A DNA stretch of 64,000 bases from Paenibacillus camerounensis (GTDB lineage: Bacteria; Bacillota; Bacilli; Paenibacillales; Paenibacillaceae), in the NCBI RefSeq assembly GCF_000723885.1, contig NZ_CCDG010000037.1, positions 28,822 to 92,821 of the forward strand. The letters are read 5' to 3'. The notes below the pieces were generated by a model, which saw only the letters and a list, made by a program, of their open reading frames with translations, was not told the DNA's origin and did no database searches. The position numbers and the translations under genes were made by a program. This document shows, one piece after another, positions 58,738-64,000 of the stretch (position 1 is the stretch's first letter; every line of letters starts with the position of its first letter).

Positions 58738-59778
58738 TTAGTGGAAATTCACCGGCCCGGCATCCGGCAGCCAGCCCCTGGCATTCTCCTCGACCATACC
58801 GGCCAGAAAACCGAGCCATTCCGGGCTGTCGTTAAGGCAAGGGACAGCGAGGAAGCCTTCTGCGTCTCCGCCGCCTGAAGCATAGAATTCACGCCCCTCC
58901 ACAGCCAGCTCATGGAGCGTCTCCAGACAGTCCGTCACCAGGCCCGGTGAGAAAATCACCGGCCTCCGGATTCCCCGTCCGGCCAGACCTTTCAGCACCT
59001 CTTCAGTGGAAGGGCCTACCCATTCCTCCCGGCCGAACCTTGACTGGAAGCTGATCTGCCAGCGGTCCGGCTCCCAGCCCATCGCCTCTGCCAGCAGGCG
59101 GGCCGTTTCATGGCATTGCTGAGGATAGGGATCGCCTGTCTCGGCATATCTGCGGGGGATTCCGTGAAAGGAAAGTACCGCGAAATCAGGCGCTGTATCT
59201 GATAGCGCAAGCTGTCTGAGCAAATGCTGCTTCATAGCTGATATATATCCCGGTGCATTATAATATGTATCTATAAAACGAAGGGCTGGAACGAAGCGTT
59301 TCGTTACCGGACCTGAGGCGCTGTTTCTGCCAAGCGCGGCGAAGCAGGCGGCATCGTAGACAGATGCAGTAGTTGTAGAAGAGTATTGCGGGAATAAAGG
59401 GACGATTATAATCCGCTGTACTCCGGCAGTCTCAAGTGCCGCCACGGCCTGCTTCATTCCCGGTTCACTGTAGGCGAGCCCGAGCTCAACCCGGAAGCGT
59501 CTGCCCAGCAGCATCTGCAGGGCATTCTTCTGGGCCTGCGAGTGCAGGAGCAGAGGCGATCCGTCCTTGTGCCAGATGGAGCTGTAGAGTGCGGCAGACT
59601 TTCGCGGACGTACACGCAGAATGATACCCCGCAGCAGGGGCTGCCAGAGCAGGGGAGGATAATCAATGATCCGGCGGTCCGACAGGAATCTGCGCAGATA
59701 AGGGCGCACAGCCTTAGCGTCTGGCGCATCAGGTGTTCCGATTTGGGCGAGAATGACTCCGATTAACGGCTGGTTCAT
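58738..59778 (-). CDS. hemH: Ferrochelatase
   Basis: 346 residues, ATG at 59778 after AAGGAGC. Inserts ferrous iron into the porphyrin (coproporphyrin III in the Gram-positive pathway, protoporphyrin IX otherwise). Motifs: VILAQIGTPDAPDAKAVRPYLRRFLSD, VELGLAYSEPGM, VPLFPQYSSTTTASVYD, AVLSFHGIPRRY (the metal-binding His), SFQSRFGREEWVGPSTEEVL and IFSPGLVTDCLETLHELA (catalytic Glu). Other heme genes are not adjacent, which is unusual; in Bacillus it is with hemE and hemY. Confidence 0.93.
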   Translation of the reverse strand: MNQPLIGVILAQIGTPDAPDAKAVRPYLRRFLSDRRIIDYPPLLWQPLLRGIILRVRPRKSAALYSSIWHKDGSPLLLHSQAQKNALQMLLGRRFRVELGLAYSEPGMKQAVAALETAGVQRIIIVPLFPQYSSTTTASVYDAACFAALGRNSASGPVTKRFVPALRFIDTYYNAPGYISAMKQHLLRQLALSDTAPDFAVLSFHGIPRRYAETGDPYPQQCHETARLLAEAMGWEPDRWQISFQSRFGREEWVGPSTEEVLKGLAGRGIRRPVIFSPGLVTDCLETLHELAVEGREFYASGGGDAEGFLAVPCLNDSPEWLGFLAGMVEENARGWLPDAGPVNFH

Positions 59779-60035
59779 TGTGGCGGTTGCTCCTTTTTAT
59801 AAACATGACATCGTTTAAAAATATCACACATATCGTCAAGCATACAATACATAAAATCATTGGATTATCATAAGACGGAGGAAATGGGAGATTTTGAGAG
59901 TTAGTTGAAATATTTTTTTCATGTTAAGGGCAAATAGTGATGTTTCTTATAGGGTGTGTGATTTTATATACAGAGAAAGGAAGCCGGGATTTGTTACCAT
60001 CAAGCCAGAAATCACCTCACTGAGGTTTTGAAAAT

Positions 60036-60077
60036 TTATGTGAATTAATTCACCTTTTATGTGATTTTTTTCACCTT
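60036..60077. promoter_or_regulatory. Two tandem TGTGA-N6-TCAC operators (Rex- or Crp/Fnr-type)
   Basis: Site 1 (60036-60056) has the palindrome GTGAATTAATTCAC at 60040-60053; site 2 (60057-60077) has GTGATTTTTTTCAC at 60061-60074. Each is TTATGTGA-N6-TCACCTT and the centres are exactly 21 bp apart, two helical turns. Both Rex (NADH-sensing) and Fnr/Crp-type regulators bind TGTGA-N6-TCACA-like sites. They stand upstream of the flavinylated protein gene. Confidence 0.7.
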
Positions 60078-60167
60078 ATGCATCCGGCAATAGCAGACAA
60101 AAGCAGCCAGCATCTAAAGACAGAGGAAACGGGTCATGAACGATTGGGAGAGGGGGGATGTTCTCTT

Positions 60168-60257
60168 ATGAAGAAACAGGCTGTTCTTCGTAAGAAAGGA
60201 CAGGTAGAGGATTGGCAGGAGGATCGTATTAAAAAGCTATATACTACTGGGGATTAG
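60168..60257 (+). CDS. 29-residue basic peptide ORF upstream of the flavoprotein
   Basis: ATG 60168 after a GGGGGG run (10 bases), 29 codons to TAG 60255-60257; the peptide MKKQAVLRKKGQVEDWQEDR continues IKKLYTTGD. An 11-codon frame (60136-60171, MNDWERGDVLL) overlaps its start in ATGA. The stop is 17 bases before the flavoprotein start. It may be a real small protein or a leader ORF. Confidence 0.4.
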   Translation: MKKQAVLRKKGQVEDWQEDRIKKLYTTGD

Positions 60258-60274
60258 GTAAAGGAGAGCACGCC

Positions 60275-62536
60275 TTGAAAAAACTATTTTCTTTGACTAT
60301 CAGCGCAGCCCTGCTGCTTGCGCCATTTGCTTACACTATTAATGTACCGGCACTGAAGCTGACTGTGGATGCCGTATCGGCCGCTTCGGAGGAGGCACCG
60401 GCACCGGCAGCTACAGCTAAACCGGCTGCTAAACCAACTGCGAAGCCGACACCAAAGGCTACAGCTAAACCAACCGCTAAGCCAACGCCAAAAGCAACAG
60501 AAAAGCCTGCTGCAACACCAAAAGCGACAGTTAAACCGGCGGCAACTGCTAAGCCTGCGGCAACAGTAAAGCCTGCGGCAACTGCCAAACCGGCAGCAAC
60601 TGCTAAAGCAACAGCTAAACCGGTTGCAACCGCAAAACCTGTAACCGTTAAAGAAAACGTCTATAAAGACGGAGTCTATGTTGCTTACGGCAATGCTTAC
60701 TCCAAGGGAACAGAAGGCGCTAAGGTTACTATCAAGGACGGTAAAATTGCTGATCTTGAACTGATGAGAACCAGCCCTAAGCTGATCGACCGCAATGTCC
60801 GCGATAACTACAGCGGCGTATGGGCTGCTTACAGCCTGATGAAGGATAAGCTGCTCGGCAAAACAAGAGACGGCGCAGCAGCAGTGGATGCCGTATCCGG
60901 CGCAACCCGCACCAGCAACGGCTGGAAGCTGTCGATTGACAGAGCATTTGCCAGAGCGCTGGAAGTGAAGCCTGCTGACGCTACATATTTTGCAGGTGAC
61001 CACATGGGTATCGACCCGGAAGGCAAATACGCTGTATTTGCAAGCTATGATGAGAACAGCCTTACTGCGGTTAAGCTGTATCCGCTGACTGCTGCCGGTG
61101 ATTTCGTAGACGAAAAAACCTACACTGCAGAGCAGACCGCTGCAATCGCAGCCATCACGCCTGCACTTCTGGCTAAGGGTTCCTCCGCACAGGCGGTTCC
61201 AGGCTATGAAGTGGAATCCAGAGCTGCAATCAACGCATTCTGGGATGCAGAGCAGAACGCTGTAATCAACAACACTTCCGCTTATGTTGACGGATTCTAT
61301 TCTTCCTACGGTACAGCAAGAAGCGTAGGCGTAGAGAAGGCGGATATCGTAATCCGTAACGGCAAGCTGGTGGATGTTAAGCTGTACAGACTTGGCACCA
61401 ACCTTATTGACAGAGGTGCAACTGCTTATGCCGAAGTGGTAAAAGCAAACGCCCCAATGACTGCTAAATTGCTTGCCAACGGCTCTTATATTGCTAATTA
61501 CGATGAAAAGGTTGACGGTATCTCCGGTGCTACCGAGAGCAGCCACGGCTGGAATCAGGCTGTAGAAAGAGCATTCGATAAAGCACTTAAGGTCTCTTCC
61601 GAAGGACAATATTTCGACGGTAAATTTGCAGGTGTGGATAACCAGTCCCAAATCATGCTGCTGGTTGATATTGAAGCAGATGAAGTAACCGGCCTTACGC
61701 TGAGCCTGTTTGGCACTGACGGCAAGCTGATTGCAGACGCCAAACTGACTGCAGAGCAAAAAGCACTGGTTGACCAGCTGAAGGTAGGCCTGCTTGATAA
61801 AGGCACAGCACTGGCTGATGTTACAGGCCAGGAAGCTCTCTCCGCTGCAGCAAGAGCAGCACTGACAGACGCTCTGGTTAATGCATCCAAGGTACAAGGC
61901 GAATACAAAGACGGCACATTCACTGCATACGGTGATGCTTATGATAAAGGCACCAACAAAGCAGACGTTACCCTGCGTAACGGAAAGATCGTAAATGTAG
62001 TACTGTCCCGCGTGGGCATGAACATGGTAGACCTGGGCAAAGCCGCTTATGCAGAAGTGCAAAAGGCGATCCCGCAGCTGACAGCAAGCTTCCTTGCTGC
62101 CGGTACAAGAGAAGGTGTGCAGCAGGTTGATGCCGTATCCGGCGCAACAAGCAGCAGCAACGCACTGAAAGCGGCAGTAGACAGAGCTTACGGTAAAGCT
62201 GAAGTTGAAGAAGCGCACAAAGCAGCATACTTTAACGGTATTTTCATCGGTGCAAGCACTGATAAATCCGTAAACGTTATGGTTACTGTGAAGAACAATG
62301 TTCCTGTAGCAATGCTTGTGTACTATCTGGATGCTAACGGTAAAGTGAAGACTCCGGAATATCTGACAGCCGCCCAGCTTGCGGTGAAGAGTGAGATTGA
62401 GTCCACTTCGACCGGCAACAGCCTGCATAAATACGGGTACAAAGCAGCGGCATTCGGTGCTAACGATGCTGAAAAGGCCGTTTCTGCCAAAGCGGTAGAA
62501 GCTATCAAAGCGGCTCTTGAAGCAGCAGGCAAGTAA
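60275..62536 (+). CDS. Secreted protein with three FMN-binding (flavinylation) domains
   Basis: 753 residues from TTG 60275, 7 bases after AAGGAGAG. A signal peptide (KKLFSLTISAALLLAPFAYT) is followed by about 80 residues of KPAATAKPTPKAT-type repeats, a wall-spanning linker. Three FMN_bind domains of about 205 residues follow, each with the ApbE flavin-transfer motif DxxSGAT: DAVSGATRTS (Thr211), DGISGATESS (Thr420) and DAVSGATSSS (Thr625). Each begins with a (Y/V)xDGxYxxYG strand. Such proteins carry covalently bound FMN outside the membrane and pass electrons, as PplA of Listeria does. No LPXTG, no lipobox, and no apbE or ndh2 gene in the window. Confidence 0.92.
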   Translation: MKKLFSLTISAALLLAPFAYTINVPALKLTVDAVSAASEEAPAPAATAKPAAKPTAKPTPKATAKPTAKPTPKATEKPAATPKATVKPAATAKPAATVKPAATAKPAATAKATAKPVATAKPVTVKENVYKDGVYVAYGNAYSKGTEGAKVTIKDGKIADLELMRTSPKLIDRNVRDNYSGVWAAYSLMKDKLLGKTRDGAAAVDAVSGATRTSNGWKLSIDRAFARALEVKPADATYFAGDHMGIDPEGKYAVFASYDENSLTAVKLYPLTAAGDFVDEKTYTAEQTAAIAAITPALLAKGSSAQAVPGYEVESRAAINAFWDAEQNAVINNTSAYVDGFYSSYGTARSVGVEKADIVIRNGKLVDVKLYRLGTNLIDRGATAYAEVVKANAPMTAKLLANGSYIANYDEKVDGISGATESSHGWNQAVERAFDKALKVSSEGQYFDGKFAGVDNQSQIMLLVDIEADEVTGLTLSLFGTDGKLIADAKLTAEQKALVDQLKVGLLDKGTALADVTGQEALSAAARAALTDALVNASKVQGEYKDGTFTAYGDAYDKGTNKADVTLRNGKIVNVVLSRVGMNMVDLGKAAYAEVQKAIPQLTASFLAAGTREGVQQVDAVSGATSSSNALKAAVDRAYGKAEVEEAHKAAYFNGIFIGASTDKSVNVMVTVKNNVPVAMLVYYLDANGKVKTPEYLTAAQLAVKSEIESTSTGNSLHKYGYKAAAFGANDAEKAVSAKAVEAIKAALEAAGK

Positions 62537-62554
62537 GCATTAACCAGTATAAGC

Positions 62555-62600
62555 AAGGGGTTGCCCTCAGCCGTGCAAATGGCGGGGGGCGGCCCCTTTT
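62555..62600 (+). terminator. Terminator of the flavoprotein gene
   Basis: AAGGGG plus GCC pairs with GGC plus CCCCTT across a GC-rich interior, followed by a short T-run. Confidence 0.75.
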
Positions 62601-62753
62601 GGTGTATTATTCGGGTATATTATAGTAGACTTAATGTAACTGCGGCATATTTCAGTATGAGATTCGTATAGTAGTTAAAGGGATTTCACAGACAATGTCT
62701 AAAGTTTACTATATACAGCAGGTGTTAGCCTGTTAATAACGGGAGGCTCCAAC

Positions 62754-63710
62754 ATGACACTTATCAAACAGCTATCTCCACAGGAAGAATTTACCGGATT
62801 TTATCTGCTCAGAGAGCTGGCAATCAAACAAACGAACGGCACTCCTCCAAAGGATTATTTTGATATCGTATTAGGTGACTCCAGCGGTCAGATCTCCGCC
62901 AAGTTCTGGGATGCCAGTACTACGGACAAGGAGACTTTTTTTCCGATGGCGCTGGTAAAGGTCCGCGGGATTGCCCACACCTACCGTGAAAAGCTGCAGG
63001 TTAAGATTACCAAACTGCGGCTGGCGGAGGAATCGGACGGCGTGTCCCTGACTGAGTTTATCCGTTCTGCTCCGCTCCGGCCGGTGGACCTGCTGCATAC
63101 GATTAAAGGGGCAATGTCCAGTATCCGCGATGCTGAAATTGCTGCAATTGTTGCCTTTTGTGTAGGTAAGGTTGAGGAAAAGCTGATGCACTATCCGGCT
63201 GCCAAAACATATCATCATGCCTACTACGCCGGACTGGCTTACCATATTGTGCGGATGCTGGAAATCGGTGAATTCCTGTGCAAGCAGCGCCCGTTCCTGA
63301 ATCCTGATCTTATGCGGGCAGGAATCATTCTGCATGATATCGCCAAGCCGGAGGAGATGATCTCAAGCTTCGGGATTGTCTCAGACTACAGTGTGCAGGG
63401 CAAGCTGATCGGCCACATTTCTATGGCGTCGAACTGGATAACCGAGGCTGCTATCCGCACAGGGATTGAGCTGGAGTCGGAAAAGGTGCTGGCGCTCCAG
63501 CATCTCGTCCTCTCCCATCACAATCTGGGTGAATGGGGCAGTCCCGTGCAGCCGCAGACGGCCGAAGCAGTCGCGCTGCATCATATCGATGCGATGGATG
63601 CCAAGCTGCAGATGGTTGAGGATGCGCTCGATACGACGCCGGAAACAGAGGAATGGACGCCTTTTATCAGAGGACTGGAAAATAAGGCGGTATACCGGCT
63701 GAAGCTGTAG
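62754..63710 (+). CDS. yhaM: 3'-5' exoribonuclease YhaM family
   Basis: 318 residues, ATG 62754 after GGGAGG. An N-terminal OB-fold (EFTGFYLLRELAIKQTNGTP, ISAKFWDAS) binds nucleic acid. The HD phosphohydrolase domain follows with KTYHHAYYAGLAYHIVRMLE, ILHDIAKPEEM and VLSHHNLGEWGS, the histidine-aspartate metal site. YhaM removes short 3' extensions from mRNA and is linked to DNA replication in Bacillus. Length matches. Terminated at 63754-63795. Confidence 0.94.
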   Translation: MTLIKQLSPQEEFTGFYLLRELAIKQTNGTPPKDYFDIVLGDSSGQISAKFWDASTTDKETFFPMALVKVRGIAHTYREKLQVKITKLRLAEESDGVSLTEFIRSAPLRPVDLLHTIKGAMSSIRDAEIAAIVAFCVGKVEEKLMHYPAAKTYHHAYYAGLAYHIVRMLEIGEFLCKQRPFLNPDLMRAGIILHDIAKPEEMISSFGIVSDYSVQGKLIGHISMASNWITEAAIRTGIELESEKVLALQHLVLSHHNLGEWGSPVQPQTAEAVALHHIDAMDAKLQMVEDALDTTPETEEWTPFIRGLENKAVYRLKL

Positions 63711-63753
63711 ACAGCTGGAATAGCTGGAAATAGCTTCGGCGTGCAGCCGAATC

Positions 63754-63795
63754 AAAAAGCAGGTTCACCCGGTTTCGGGGGAACCTGCTTTTTGG
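63754..63795. terminator. Terminator of yhaM
   Basis: AAAAAGCAGGTTC and CCCG pair with CGGG and GAACCTGCTTTTT around GTTT; near-perfect and usable from both strands. Confidence 0.92.
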
Positions 63796-63858
63796 TATGC
63801 GGATCGGCCGGGGAAAGGGAGAGAAGGGGGAAAGTGTGAGAAGCCAAGGGTAAAATTG

Positions 63859-64000
63859 CCTCTGATTGCGCTAGTATGGAGCGGAATGGGCGAATGAAGG
63901 GCAAAAAGGCCTCTGATTGCGCTAGTATGGAGCGGAATGGGCGAATGAAGGGCAAAAAGGCCTCTGATTTCGCTGATATGGAGTGAAATGGGCGAATGAA
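63859..64000. repeat. 51-bp tandem repeat, 2.8 copies, cut by the window edge
   Basis: The phrase CCTCTGATT starts at 63859, 63910 and 63961, exactly 51 bp apart. Units 1 and 2 are nearly identical (both contain GCGCTAGTATGGAGCGGAAT), and unit 3 carries several substitutions (TTCGCTGATATGGAGTGAAAT). The period is 17 codons, which keeps a minus-strand frame open, but that frame is probably accidental. Nothing else is seen in 63796-63858. Confidence 0.9.

Noticed and set aside
60284..62428. 714-residue minus-strand frame opposite the flavoprotein gene
   Set aside because: Cys- and Ser-rich composition from the reverse complement of an Ala/Lys-rich gene, no ribosome site and no domain; a shadow frame.
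63752..63955. Minus-strand frame with 17-residue repeats in the 51-bp tandem repeat
   Set aside because: The period is a multiple of three, so a frame stays open by chance; no ribosome site, and it covers the yhaM terminator.

Overview
The window looks like a chromosomal segment of a spore-forming Firmicute, most likely a Paenibacillus or close relative. This is an inference from gene content and style: moderate GC, strong AGGAGG ribosome binding sites, frequent TTG/GTG starts, a T-box leader, a perfect PerR box, PucR, YhaM, an IDEAL-domain protein, a YjcZ-like peptide and Spo0A-like boxes. No insertion sequence, phage, plasmid gene or CRISPR array was seen.

Layout. 1-2.2 kb: the end of a BMP-type nucleoside ABC transporter (ATPase tail and two permeases). 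2.4-3.2 kb: a Gly/Tyr-rich small protein and a GNAT enzyme. 3.3-8.9 kb: branched-chain amino acid operon ilvB-ilvN-ilvC-leuA behind a sigma-A promoter and a tRNA-Leu-type T-box, with a folded intergenic element between ilvN and ilvC. 9.2-17.9 kb: a 1607-residue LPXTG surface protein, an ECF sigma/anti-sigma operon with two membrane proteins, and an aldo/keto reductase; leuB follows at 18.2 kb, so this block separates leuA from leuB. 19.3-35 kb: PerR-box peroxiredoxin, a PAS histidine kinase, leucyl aminopeptidase, an orphan DRE-TIM aldolase, a MASE3-GGDEF-EAL protein with a sigma-D-like promoter, tRNA-Gly, an M20 dipeptidase, a methyltransferase, a Nudix protein, several small proteins, and an ABC-F gene with a leader that looks like an attenuator. 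35-41.7 kb: PH-domain protein, two-part chromate transporter, gamma-glutamyltransferase plus amidase, and a FapA-family protein behind a cyclic-di-GMP-I riboswitch.

42.2-56.6 kb is a purine/ureide catabolism locus: pucR, a MobA-like nucleotidyltransferase, a complete BMP-type transporter (lipoprotein, double ATPase, two permeases), OHCU decarboxylase, 5-hydroxyisourate hydrolase, allantoinase, allantoate amidohydrolase, ureidoglycine-glyoxylate aminotransferase and adenine deaminase. Together they would import a nucleoside or nucleobase and carry the uric acid oxidation product through allantoin and allantoate to ureidoglycine and glycine; xanthine dehydrogenase and urate oxidase are not in the window.

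56.8-64 kb: class C-type serine hydrolase, IDEAL-domain protein, ferrochelatase, a secreted protein with three FMN-attachment domains preceded by two tandem TGTGA-N6-TCAC operators, the exonuclease YhaM, and a 51-bp tandem repeat at the edge.

The most interesting signals are regulatory: (i) the c-di-GMP riboswitch and overlapping divergent sigma-D-like promoters at fapA, matched by a sigma-D-like promoter on the EAL gene; (ii) the tri-flavinylated secreted protein under probable redox control; (iii) the ABC-F leader; (iv) the ilvN-ilvC RNA element.
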